From: an uncultured Clostridia bacterium
GTDB taxonomy: Bacteria; Bacillota; Clostridia; UBA1381
Direction of reading: 5' to 3'
NCBI GenBank assembly: GCA_905236685.1
Contig: CAJOPD010000087.1
Span: 1-38,100 of the forward strand
DNA: 38,100 nt
The notes under the pieces were generated by a model. The model did not search any database. It was not told the DNA's origin and saw nothing but the letters and a program-made list of their open reading frames with translations. Below are positions 8,254 through 16,525 of this stretch, in pieces. The translations under genes and the position numbers were made by a program. How positions within the stretch are numbered: the first letter of the stretch is position 1; the number at the start of each line of letters is the position of its first letter.

Positions 8254-8934
8254 TCATAGTTTTACATCTACAAAATCTTTAATTAACAGGCAGTCAGGTT
8301 CTACAAAGCAGTTTAGACATTTTATTTTAACTCCCTCTTTTGATGCCTTAACAAGAGCGTCTGCAAATGCCGAATGTGTTTCCCGGTTTGGTGTAAAGTA
8401 CAAACAATCTTCCAATTGTACTATAAAGAATATGCATGCTTCATATCCATTTTTTACAGCATCGCAAAGCTCGTTTATATGTTTTACTCCTCTTTCGGTC
8501 GGTGCATCGGGAAATTTTACAATCCCGTTTTCTTCGAGGGTAACTCCCTTTATTTCTGCAAAAATCTTTCTGTCTTTTGTTTCAATATAAAAATCAATTC
8601 TCGAATTATTATATTTGCATTCAGGCTTTATGAGTGTTATATCCTCAAAATAACCGCCGTTTTTAAGCCATTCGCCAAAGACACTATTCGGTGCTTGACT
8701 GTCCATATTTATGAGCTTGTCACCTTTTTCTACGGCTACAAGATCATATTTGGTCTTTCTCTCAATGTTATTGCTCTTGTCAAGATATACAGTACAGCCG
8801 GGAATTAACAGCTCTTTGCATCTGCCGGTATTTTTTACATGGCAAATTTCTTTTTTCCCTTCAATGTTGACTTCTGCAATAAAGCGATTTGGTCTTGAAA
8901 TAAATGTCCCCTTTTTTATGTTACAATACTTCAT
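8254..8934 (-). CDS. sfsA: SfsA family DNA/RNA nuclease
   Basis: 226 aa: FIAEVNIEGKKEICHVKNTGRCKELLIPG...FAEIKGVTLEENGIVKFPDAPTERGVKHINEL. Confidence 0.93.
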   Translation of the reverse strand: MKYCNIKKGTFISRPNRFIAEVNIEGKKEICHVKNTGRCKELLIPGCTVYLDKSNNIERKTKYDLVAVEKGDKLINMDSQAPNSVFGEWLKNGGYFEDITLIKPECKYNNSRIDFYIETKDRKIFAEIKGVTLEENGIVKFPDAPTERGVKHINELCDAVKNGYEACIFFIVQLEDCLYFTPNRETHSAFADALVKASKEGVKIKCLNCFVEPDCLLIKDFVDVKL

Positions 8935-8947
8935 TTTCTATATGCTC

Positions 8948-9382
8948 CTATAGGCCTGTACACCCTTTTACAACATCATTCCATGTAGCACCGAAATTAC
9001 CCGTAAACCACGGGTCTGATATGTCACGCTCAAGTCCTGCGTAGCTTAACAAGAGAGAAATCTTGCTGTCTTTATCGCTTCCGACAATTTTTTCAACATT
9101 CCGTATGTTCCATCTATCCATTCCGATTATATAGTCATAGTAGTCATAATCGCCTTTGGTCATGCGTCGTGCAGTTTTGCCCTCACAGGAAATACCATGC
9201 TTTAACAGTTCCTCTCTGGCGGGTGGATAAACCGGATTTCCTATCTCCTCTGTACTTGTTGCGGCAGAGTTTATTTCAAACTGCTTTGAAAGACCTTTTT
9301 TGCTAACCATATCCTTCATCGCAAATTCAGCCATCGGACTCCTGCATATGTTTCCGTGGCAGACAAACAGTATCTTTACCAT
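8948..9382 (-). CDS. Low-molecular-weight protein tyrosine phosphatase
   Basis: 144 aa: MVKILFVCHGNICRSPMAEF (CX5R motif) and the DPWFTGNF C-terminal motif. Confidence 0.95.
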   Translation of the reverse strand: MVKILFVCHGNICRSPMAEFAMKDMVSKKGLSKQFEINSAATSTEEIGNPVYPPAREELLKHGISCEGKTARRMTKGDYDYYDYIIGMDRWNIRNVEKIVGSDKDSKISLLLSYAGLERDISDPWFTGNFGATWNDVVKGCTGL

Positions 9383-9394
9383 AAGTATTCCCTT

Positions 9395-9910
9395 TTAATT
9401 CCCAATATAATGAATTCTACTTTCGTCAAATCTATCCTGCTGAGTTTTTTCCTCTGCGGGGTAACCGAGAGCTACAAGTGCGAATGCGTGAATATCCTTA
9501 CCTATTCCCAATTCTTTGTCAATCTTATCAATCCTGTCTTTGTCAGGAGCTACTCCAAGCCATACGCCGCCAAGTCCCAGACTTGTTATTTCAAGCAATA
9601 TATTCTCCGTTGCTATTGAAAGGTCTATTGTATCGTATTCAGGAAATCTCAGTCCGCTCGTTCTGTAACATGGTACAATTACAATAGGAGCCTTTGCACT
9701 GCATCCCGCATACGGACTGCATGCTGACAATTTTTGTATCTTTTCTTTATCAGTTACGACAAAGAATTCCCAAGGCTGCTGATTGCCCGCTGACGGAGCC
9801 GCCATTGCAGCTTTCAATATTTTTTCTATCTTTTCTTTTTCAACAGGTTTTTCGTTAAATTTTCTTATGCTTACTCTCTTAAAAATCTCATTCATATCAA
9901 GTACCTCCAT
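9395..9910 (-). CDS. Nitroreductase family protein
   Basis: 171 aa: RVSIRKFNEKPVEKEKIEKILKAAMAAPSAGNQQPWEFFVVTD...LGLGGVWLG. Confidence 0.93.
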   Translation of the reverse strand: MEVLDMNEIFKRVSIRKFNEKPVEKEKIEKILKAAMAAPSAGNQQPWEFFVVTDKEKIQKLSACSPYAGCSAKAPIVIVPCYRTSGLRFPEYDTIDLSIATENILLEITSLGLGGVWLGVAPDKDRIDKIDKELGIGKDIHAFALVALGYPAEEKTQQDRFDESRIHYIGN

Positions 9911-9970
9911 TCTTTATATTTTATCATTTATTATATTCGAAATCAATACGTAAACAGCAAATATACGAAA

Positions 9971-10017
9971 AAGTATTAAAGCTTACTTTTCTATTCGAGT
10001 AGTGAGCCTTAATACTT
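9971..10017 (-). terminator. Rho-independent terminator after the repA operon
   Basis: Minus-strand stem AAGTATTAAGGCTCACT / AGTAAGCTTTAATACTT (17 positions, one G-U, one mismatch) followed by TTT; 3 nt past the 10020 stop. Confidence 0.75.
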
Positions 10018-10019
10018 CG

Positions 10020-10541
10020 TTATTCCGCAAAATCTTTTAATATTGGTAGGCATTCTTTTGAAGTAAAGCCCCATAAAATTGTACTTAAAACTTCAATGGC
10101 TTTGCTCCGCTTATTATAATAAGTTTTCCATGATATAGGCTCTGTTTTTGCATTGATGCTGTCTATTATATCCTCTACCCGCCTTGGCGGCTTTTCCGAG
10201 AGATATGTATAATACAATATCCAATAATAGAGTTCACCGTCAGCTTTCTTTTTTCTTAAAAGATCAACAGCAGCCTCAATAAGCTTGAGCATTTTTCTGT
10301 TTCGTTCCATTACCCTCATCTGCTCTTGTATGTCAGTTCCTGATAAATCAGCTCCCGCCTCGTAAGACATTTCCAAAAACTCCTCTATCTTACAATCCAT
10401 TTTCAGTTCAAAACTAATTTGCGTTTGAATTGCTGATACCTCTACACTCCATACTACATCTCTATATCTTTTTAATAAAAGCTCCGTATTGTGATAAAGA
10501 TATTCTTCCCTTTCTGTCCGTTTTTGTTCTTGCTTTTTCAT
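10020..10541 (-). CDS. Element-associated hypothetical protein, ArpU/sigma-like helical regulator
   Basis: 173 aa, overlaps repA by ATGA; C-terminal WKTYYNKRSKAIEVLSTILWG resembles ArpU-type regulators. Family is tentative. Confidence 0.5.
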   Translation of the reverse strand: MKKQEQKRTEREEYLYHNTELLLKRYRDVVWSVEVSAIQTQISFELKMDCKIEEFLEMSYEAGADLSGTDIQEQMRVMERNRKMLKLIEAAVDLLRKKKADGELYYWILYYTYLSEKPPRRVEDIIDSINAKTEPISWKTYYNKRSKAIEVLSTILWGFTSKECLPILKDFAE

Positions 10542-11497
10542 AATGTTCCTCCTCCTAAATCATAACTTGCTTCCGCTCTGTAATAGTGCCCGATTGTTGA
10601 AACCGAATTATACAGCATTGTCAAAAGATAGCTTTTAATATTCTTGACCTTTGTTGTATTGCTTTTCAATGAGTCCATAACATATTCGATATGTTTAGCA
10701 CGCACTCTTAACATTCGTTCAGTAACAAGAACCGTCGGCGTTTTCTCACTTGAAATAACCATATACGGCTTGTTACTGCAAACAATATCAAGCATTATGT
10801 TCACAAGACCGTCTATGTCCTCTTTCTTATGAGTTTTAATCAAACTGTCATAATCAATATTCTTTTTGATTGTTGCCTCGTAGAGACTTCTATCCATCAT
10901 ATCCTGCATAGGATCAGATAAGATAAACTCTGTATCGTTAAAATCAGTATTATTTATCTCAGTATTATTAGAGTCGGAATTTCCGACCTCCTGAAGTCTG
11001 TTTTCCGAACCACCAGAGGTCGGAATTTCCGACCTCTTGAAGTCGGTACTGTCCAGACCACCAGAAGTCTGTTTTTCCGACTTCTTGAAGTCTTCCCTTT
11101 CTGCCTTGCTTTCAGCGGCTTCACATATAACAGAATTGAAGTTCATAACATATATGTAAGAAGGTTTTCCCAGCCCTTGTCTTTTTCTGAAAATCAATCC
11201 ACACCCTTTTTCTGAATCCAATTCCGCAAAAAGCCTTACTGCCTTTTCTTTACAAATATTCATACATTCCATAGCCTCAGATACCTTAAAATATATATAG
11301 ACACGGTTTTCACCATCTATCCAGCCATTTCTTATTGACAGGGACATTCTATCTAAAAGAAGCCCATATAGAATCTTTGCCTCTGCTGACACTTCATAAA
11401 AGCTTTTATCGGTAAAAATCTGCTTGGGTATTCTGTAAAAAGAAAACTGCTCTGCTTCGTTACCATAAAAGAAATCAATCGTTAAATTATTTTTCAT
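10538..11497 (-). CDS. repA: RepA_N-type replication initiator
   Basis: 319 aa: FYRIPKQIFTDKSFYEVSAEAKILYGLLLDRMSLSIRNGWIDGENRVYIYFKVSEAMECMNICKEKAVRLFAELD is the classic RepA_N domain. Confidence 0.9.
   Translation of the reverse strand: MKNNLTIDFFYGNEAEQFSFYRIPKQIFTDKSFYEVSAEAKILYGLLLDRMSLSIRNGWIDGENRVYIYFKVSEAMECMNICKEKAVRLFAELDSEKGCGLIFRKRQGLGKPSYIYVMNFNSVICEAAESKAEREDFKKSEKQTSGGLDSTDFKRSEIPTSGGSENRLQEVGNSDSNNTEINNTDFNDTEFILSDPMQDMMDRSLYEATIKKNIDYDSLIKTHKKEDIDGLVNIMLDIVCSNKPYMVISSEKTPTVLVTERMLRVRAKHIEYVMDSLKSNTTKVKNIKSYLLTMLYNSVSTIGHYYRAEASYDLGGGTL
10971..11093. repeat. Imperfect tandem and palindromic repeats inside repA
   Basis: Coding strand has three units of GACTTCAaGAaGTCGGAAa..C. 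Includes the 23-bp palindrome AGAGGTCGGAATTTCCGACCTCT (11015-11037) and GTCGGAATTTCCGAC (10973-10987). Confidence 0.85.
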
Positions 11498-11523
11498 CTA
11501 CTCTACCTCTTTTCATTTATTGT

Positions 11524-11557
11524 AAGAAAAAAAGACCATATTTTCATATGATCTTTT
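11524..11557 (-). terminator. Terminator/attenuator hairpin between the upstream region and repA
   Basis: Minus strand AAAAGATCATAT-GAAA-ATATGGTCTTTTTTTC: 12-bp stem (one G-U), GAAA loop, T7 tract, ending about 25 nt before the repA start. Confidence 0.7.
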
Positions 11558-11633
11558 GAATGGGATTTTATAACATTGCATAGCCTTTTTTGTATTTTTA
11601 TTAGTTTTTGTGCAATTTGACGGTCTTGCTCAT

Positions 11634-11815
11634 TTGACCACTTATTGACCACTTATGAGATAAGTTTATATAAATTTCAATAATTTTTTATAATTTTTTC
11701 CCTTTTTGAAATAAATAAAAAATCAAATCTCTTTATGTAACCTCAAATAATTGCACCCAAAAAGCTGATAATTACGCTATTTTTCGACACCACATTTTCC
11801 GGTTTGACCACTTAT
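11634..11815. repeat. Iteron-like direct repeats TTGACCACTTAT (three perfect copies)
   Basis: Copies at 11634-11645, 11645-11656 (11-bp period) and 11804-11815. Confidence 0.8.
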
Positions 11816-11905
11816 AATGTCGAAAAAACACCCGTTAAATCAAATAAATGCCAAAATTCACGAATTACTCTTTACACAACTTGAAACCGTATTTTTAATC
11901 GCTTA

Positions 11906-12919
11906 TCACATACCACAACATTTCATTATCAGTTTAAACAGTTCAAGCTCATAATCATATGTATAAGGATTTTCTTTATCTCCTCGTGTGTACGCTGCAA
12001 AATCCAACATCATAGGTTTGTATCTGTCATAGGTGTCACTCACGAGTTCAAACGAATTATCTCTCCATATGTCTGTTACATCGGATTTATATGTTACATG
12101 TGCTTTTGAAATAAATTCTGAATCATTCTTAGTCATTTTTCTTTCAATGGGTTTTATTTCAAAAGTTCCCTCTGTTCCGAGAACCACAAGCTGTCTACGC
12201 TCAAATCCATTTGTTTCGCAGGCACATACCTTTACAAACGAATACCCATATCCATAATCCAAAATTACAAATCCAAAGTCCTCTGCACCGTTCAAAAGGG
12301 TATCTTCGGTACAAGTATTAAGTGGAATTATTCGTTTGGGCGTTCCCTGAATTTTCATTATAAGATCAATTAGGTGACAACCTAAAAAATACATCATTCC
12401 GCCCTTATAATTGCCAAGCCATCTTCTTTTTTCTTCCGGATGGCATACGCTCATTTGTGCCTCAATGCTGAATACTTTTCCCAGTCTGCCTTGTCTAATA
12501 TCTTCCATACATCTTTCAATCATCGGATTATATCTATACATATATCCCATTTGAAAAGGTATTTTTTTACTTTTTGCAATATTAATTAATTCGGCAAAAC
12601 TTTCGTAGTTTTGCGTACCTGGCTTATCCAAATGAATTGCAACACCACGCTTTGCAAACATCTGTGCGTAGTATGTTGCTTTTTCTTCTTCACATTCTAT
12701 TGCTACCGCTTCTAAGTCATCCATAGCAAGCAGTTCTTCAACGGTAATTAAATTAGACTCATACTTAAACGAGAGGCATATTTCCCCGCTTGGTTCAGCC
12801 AAGCCAACGAAATCATACACCTCGTTTAAAGATTTTATGCATTGATATGTAAAGAATGCATGATCATGCCATGTTCCAATTTGTGCAATTTTTACGGGTT
12901 TCATTATATGTCCTCCCAA
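11906..12919 (-). CDS. Gfo/Idh/MocA family oxidoreductase
   Basis: 337 aa: VKIAQIGTWHDHA...AVAIECEEEKATYYAQMFAKRGVAIHLDKPGTQNYESF...FQMGYMYRYNPMI. Confidence 0.92.
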   Translation of the reverse strand: MGGHIMKPVKIAQIGTWHDHAFFTYQCIKSLNEVYDFVGLAEPSGEICLSFKYESNLITVEELLAMDDLEAVAIECEEEKATYYAQMFAKRGVAIHLDKPGTQNYESFAELINIAKSKKIPFQMGYMYRYNPMIERCMEDIRQGRLGKVFSIEAQMSVCHPEEKRRWLGNYKGGMMYFLGCHLIDLIMKIQGTPKRIIPLNTCTEDTLLNGAEDFGFVILDYGYGYSFVKVCACETNGFERRQLVVLGTEGTFEIKPIERKMTKNDSEFISKAHVTYKSDVTDIWRDNSFELVSDTYDRYKPMMLDFAAYTRGDKENPYTYDYELELFKLIMKCCGM

Positions 12920-12979
12920 TCAGACTAATCATAAGCAAATATGACTATATTATATCATATTTTTATAAAAATACAAGTT

Positions 12980-13807
12980 TTATCTAAAAACCGTTTTGCC
13001 GCCTTCAATGCAAAATACACCGTTATTATCCGAAGCCCACACATCTATCGCTGACGGATTATATATCATTTTAAAATCAGCGCTTACTTGAATACTTTTA
13101 TATGCCATAACATAATTATAAATTTCAATATTTGTAGCATACCAGATATCATCTCTTCCGCCTATAAACTTTGCAAAATTTTCAATAATATCCCAATTAT
13201 CATTATTGTCAAATTCATAACTATGTCCCCAAAGGTAAAACATTTTGCTTCTGTTCCAGCGGTCATCTGTGACAAATTTTTCTGCAAGTTCCATAAGTTT
13301 TGGATTGCTGTGATGACAGGTCGGATTAAGGATTAACCAATCCTCAGGAAATTCAAAATTTTCGGTGGATTTTCCTGCTCTCGAATATACAATACCGCAT
13401 TTTCTCAGTATTTCAATAATTCTATCATTATATTCACCATATGGATATGCCATACCGTTTGCAATACAGTTATACTGTTCTGATATGCTTTTTCTATCGC
13501 GGATTATCTCATTTATTATTTCTGTGTCACTAAGCTGCTTTAAAAACGAATGAGAGTATGTGTGAACTGCGACTTCATTACCCGAATTTGTGTAAAGCTT
13601 TTTTGCTTCTGATAATTTTAGTCTTCCATAAAACCGTTCTCTTTCTGCGGTCTCTGGGAGATACTTTCCTGCGTTTATGTTAAATGTCACTTTAAGCCCG
13701 TACTTTTTTGCAATTTCTGAAAGTCTGATATCTTGAACAACGGCGTCATCATAGCTAAGTGTGACAACTTTTAGTTTTCCGTCTTTTAATGCCATTTGCA
13801 TTATCAA
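12980..13807 (-). CDS. Polysaccharide deacetylase (NodB-like) family protein
   Basis: 275 aa: LSYDDAVVQD (DD motif), HTYSHS (H-x3-H metal motif), AYPYGEYND. Confidence 0.9.
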   Translation of the reverse strand: MIMQMALKDGKLKVVTLSYDDAVVQDIRLSEIAKKYGLKVTFNINAGKYLPETAERERFYGRLKLSEAKKLYTNSGNEVAVHTYSHSFLKQLSDTEIINEIIRDRKSISEQYNCIANGMAYPYGEYNDRIIEILRKCGIVYSRAGKSTENFEFPEDWLILNPTCHHSNPKLMELAEKFVTDDRWNRSKMFYLWGHSYEFDNNDNWDIIENFAKFIGGRDDIWYATNIEIYNYVMAYKSIQVSADFKMIYNPSAIDVWASDNNGVFCIEGGKTVFR

Positions 13808-14407
13808 TCACTCCCCATTCAGTCTTGCACCTACTGCACCGCCGGGGTGAATGAGTGCAAATTGTTCTTCTGAATAATCTGTTTCCTCAATTAAAGCTGC
13901 TTGAAGTGAGTGGAAAATCACAATGAGCGAGGTCGTTGAAGTGGTCCCCTGCATATTATGCTTATCGGTTTCACGGTTTATATACTGTTTTAAAACAACA
14001 TCTGCATTTTTTGCAAGAGGTGAGTCCAAATTTTCGGTAACGGTAATCACTTTTACACCCTTTTTCTTGCAAATATCAAGTATCGGCATAAGTTCAGCGG
14101 TCTTCCCTCCCCGAGACGCAAAAAGTATAACATCATTTTTTTTAAGATAACCGCTGCCGCCGTGTACGGCTTCTGCGGGCGAAATAAACCGCGCAGGGCG
14201 TTCTATACAGCACATAAGGTGTGCAAAATGCCGGCAGGCAATGCCCGAATGCCCACAGCCTGATGTAGCTATCCTTTCGGCATTTTTTAAAAGCTCCACA
14301 GCCTTTGAAAATGCGTTTTTATCAAAATTATTTTTTGCCTCTTTTATGCACTCAGTCTCGATATCATAGGCATTTTGTGCCATATGAAGAGCTATGTCTG
14401 AAATCAT
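13808..14407 (-). CDS. SIS-domain sugar phosphate isomerase (KdsD/GutQ-like, no CBS domains)
   Basis: 199 aa: IATSGCGHSGIACRHFAHLM...ILFASRGGKTAEL...ALIHPGGAVGARL. Confidence 0.9.
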   Translation of the reverse strand: MISDIALHMAQNAYDIETECIKEAKNNFDKNAFSKAVELLKNAERIATSGCGHSGIACRHFAHLMCCIERPARFISPAEAVHGGSGYLKKNDVILFASRGGKTAELMPILDICKKKGVKVITVTENLDSPLAKNADVVLKQYINRETDKHNMQGTTSTTSLIVIFHSLQAALIEETDYSEEQFALIHPGGAVGARLNGE

Positions 14408-14413
14408 ATCCCT

Positions 14414-15826
14414 TTACCCCCATAAAGTTTTATCAAGTTTTTGATATCTTTCGTAACAATCTGTATAATCCTTTCCGCTTGGCTTATACACTTTATTTGG
14501 CTTTACTGCGATTTCTACCGCCTGTTCTACGCTTTCAAATACACCTGTTGCTGTACCTGCAAGTATTGCGGAGCCAAGACAGGCTGTTTCATCGTTTTTC
14601 AGCGTAACAAAGGTTTTTTCGGTCATATCAGCCTTAATCTGACACCATAAAGAGCTCATAGCACCTCCGCCCATAGTGCGAATTTCCTGATAATCTGCTT
14701 TAATATAATCAAGGCTTGCTTTTAGCATACAAGCAACGGCTTCTAAAATACTTCTTACAAAATGCCCCCTTGTATGTTCCATTGTTATACCGAAAAAAAC
14801 TCCCTTTGCATCTGGATTATATTTAGGCATAGTAGCACCGCAAAGGTACGGCAAAAATGTCAGTCCTGCCGAGCCTTCGGGGACTTTTTCAGCTAAGCCG
14901 TCAAGTTCGGAAAATTTGAAATTTTCGCAGAAATTATTTTTAAACCATTTTAAAGCAATTCCTGCTGTGGCAGTCCAAGCTAACAGGCAATATTTTCCAT
15001 CATAGTTTATATGGCAAGGCGTTTTGCTTTCGGGGTTGTAAGCAGGGATTTGCTCTGTTGGTACAAAAACCACCATTGTTGTACCCGTCATCTCGCTTAT
15101 TACTCCTTTTTTTACAACACCCGCGCCGATTGCACCTGCAATCTGGTCAATAGCACCGGTTACAATCTTAATTCCTGAGTATTCGCCTATTTGCGTGCCG
15201 CAGGGAATTATTTCGGGAAATATGCTTTTATCTGTTCCGATGAATTCAAGCATTTCATTCCACCAGTTTTTGTTATGTATATCAAAATATATGGTTGAAG
15301 ATTGAAGTGTCGGCTCGGTAACAAATTTGCCTGTAAGCTTATATAGAAGATAGTCCTCCAAAAGCAATACTTTTTTTATCTTGACAAATATTTCCGGCTC
15401 GTTATTTTTAATCCACAAAAGCTTTGAAGCGGGCCAAGTTGCCGTAATTTCAGGCTGTCCCGTAACATCATAAACATACTTTTCGCCAAAATGCGCTTTT
15501 ATGGCATCTGCCTCGGCCGTTGCCCTGTTATCAAGCCAAACAATTGCTTTTCTAAGCGGTATTCCGGTCTCATCAGTTACAATCATTGTTTCGCATTGTG
15601 TATCTATTGCGAGTGCATATATAGGAAATTCGGCAGAGATTTCGTCTATTGCCTCTTTTGCCAAATTCCAATAGCTTTCTGCATCAAACTCCACAAAATC
15701 TCCCGAAACATCGAGAGTATAGTCTTTTATAACATACTTTACACATACCGCATTTTCGTCAAAAAGTGCCGCCTTTAATGATGTTGTTCCTACATCTATA
15801 CCGAGTAAATATTTCATAAAATCCAC
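14414..15826 (-). CDS. FGGY-family carbohydrate kinase
   Basis: 470 aa: YLLGIDVGTTSLKAALFDENA...AIVWLDNRATAEAD...ITATWPASKLLWIKNNEPE...TMGGGAMSSLWCQIKADM. Confidence 0.95.
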   Translation of the reverse strand: MDFMKYLLGIDVGTTSLKAALFDENAVCVKYVIKDYTLDVSGDFVEFDAESYWNLAKEAIDEISAEFPIYALAIDTQCETMIVTDETGIPLRKAIVWLDNRATAEADAIKAHFGEKYVYDVTGQPEITATWPASKLLWIKNNEPEIFVKIKKVLLLEDYLLYKLTGKFVTEPTLQSSTIYFDIHNKNWWNEMLEFIGTDKSIFPEIIPCGTQIGEYSGIKIVTGAIDQIAGAIGAGVVKKGVISEMTGTTMVVFVPTEQIPAYNPESKTPCHINYDGKYCLLAWTATAGIALKWFKNNFCENFKFSELDGLAEKVPEGSAGLTFLPYLCGATMPKYNPDAKGVFFGITMEHTRGHFVRSILEAVACMLKASLDYIKADYQEIRTMGGGAMSSLWCQIKADMTEKTFVTLKNDETACLGSAILAGTATGVFESVEQAVEIAVKPNKVYKPSGKDYTDCYERYQKLDKTLWG

Positions 15827-15833
15827 CTATATT

Positions 15834-15861
15834 TTTTAGGGTAGGATAACCTACCCTAAAA
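15834..15861. repeat. Perfect 12-bp inverted repeat between yjbQ-like and kinase genes
   Basis: TTTTAGGGTAGG-ATAA-CCTACCCTAAAA. Confidence 0.9.
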
Positions 15862-15866
15862 TCAAA

Positions 15867-16487
15867 TTATCTTTTTAACTGCAAGTCATAGTGAAGATCA
15901 TAAGCTTTTTCTTCGTCTGTAAACTTATGCTTTGTGTCGATAACTTCACCATTATTCCATTTTCTGTCGCCTACATCTTCGGCTGTTCCCATAACAGTAA
16001 TATTAACCTGTCTATGACGAGCAAGAACATGATCCCAGTCAATAAAGTAGATGTGCGCAAATCTTCCGCCGTCAACTTCCCCATCTTTTACTGTCAGAGT
16101 TTCGCTTCTGCCAAAGAAAACGCTGCGGAGATGTCCGTCTGTATTCATACTTGAAAAATCACCGGGTTCGTCAACATATCTACCGTATTGTGCGTGAATA
16201 GGTCCCGGATGACGATATTGATGCTCCTCCATAAAATCGGGAATAAACTTTCTCATAATGTCTAACAGGTCGTGCTGCAAGAACTCCAAATCAAACGAAT
16301 CGATGTCGTGCGAGCATTCTTGTACCATAACAGAACAAGTTGTATGATGGGATACAACGCTTACTGTACCATTCTTAATCCCAGATGCCGCAACAATTTC
16401 ATTTACTTCCTTTGAAATGTCGTGAAATGTCGGTATCCAACCTCTTGACTGTAACTCCAATTCCTTTTGAAAAACTTTAAATTCCAT
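15867..16487 (-). CDS. YjbQ/UPF0047 family protein, long variant
   Basis: 206 aa: EIVAASGIKNGTVSVVSHHTTCSVMVQECS...DFLQHDLLD..., NTDGHLRSVFFGRSETLTVKDGEVDGGRFAHIYFIDWD. Confidence 0.8.
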   Translation of the reverse strand: MEFKVFQKELELQSRGWIPTFHDISKEVNEIVAASGIKNGTVSVVSHHTTCSVMVQECSHDIDSFDLEFLQHDLLDIMRKFIPDFMEEHQYRHPGPIHAQYGRYVDEPGDFSSMNTDGHLRSVFFGRSETLTVKDGEVDGGRFAHIYFIDWDHVLARHRQVNITVMGTAEDVGDRKWNNGEVIDTKHKFTDEEKAYDLHYDLQLKR

Positions 16488-16525
16488 TTTTTTCTACCTC
16501 TCTTTATATATTTTTTTATTTTGAA

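Noticed and set aside
8374-8808. 144 aa plus-strand ORF
   Set aside because: Antisense to sfsA, no motif.
10971-11093. Repeats considered as a CRISPR array
   Set aside because: Inside the repA reading frame, only ~3 imperfect units, no unique spacers of constant length, no cas genes.
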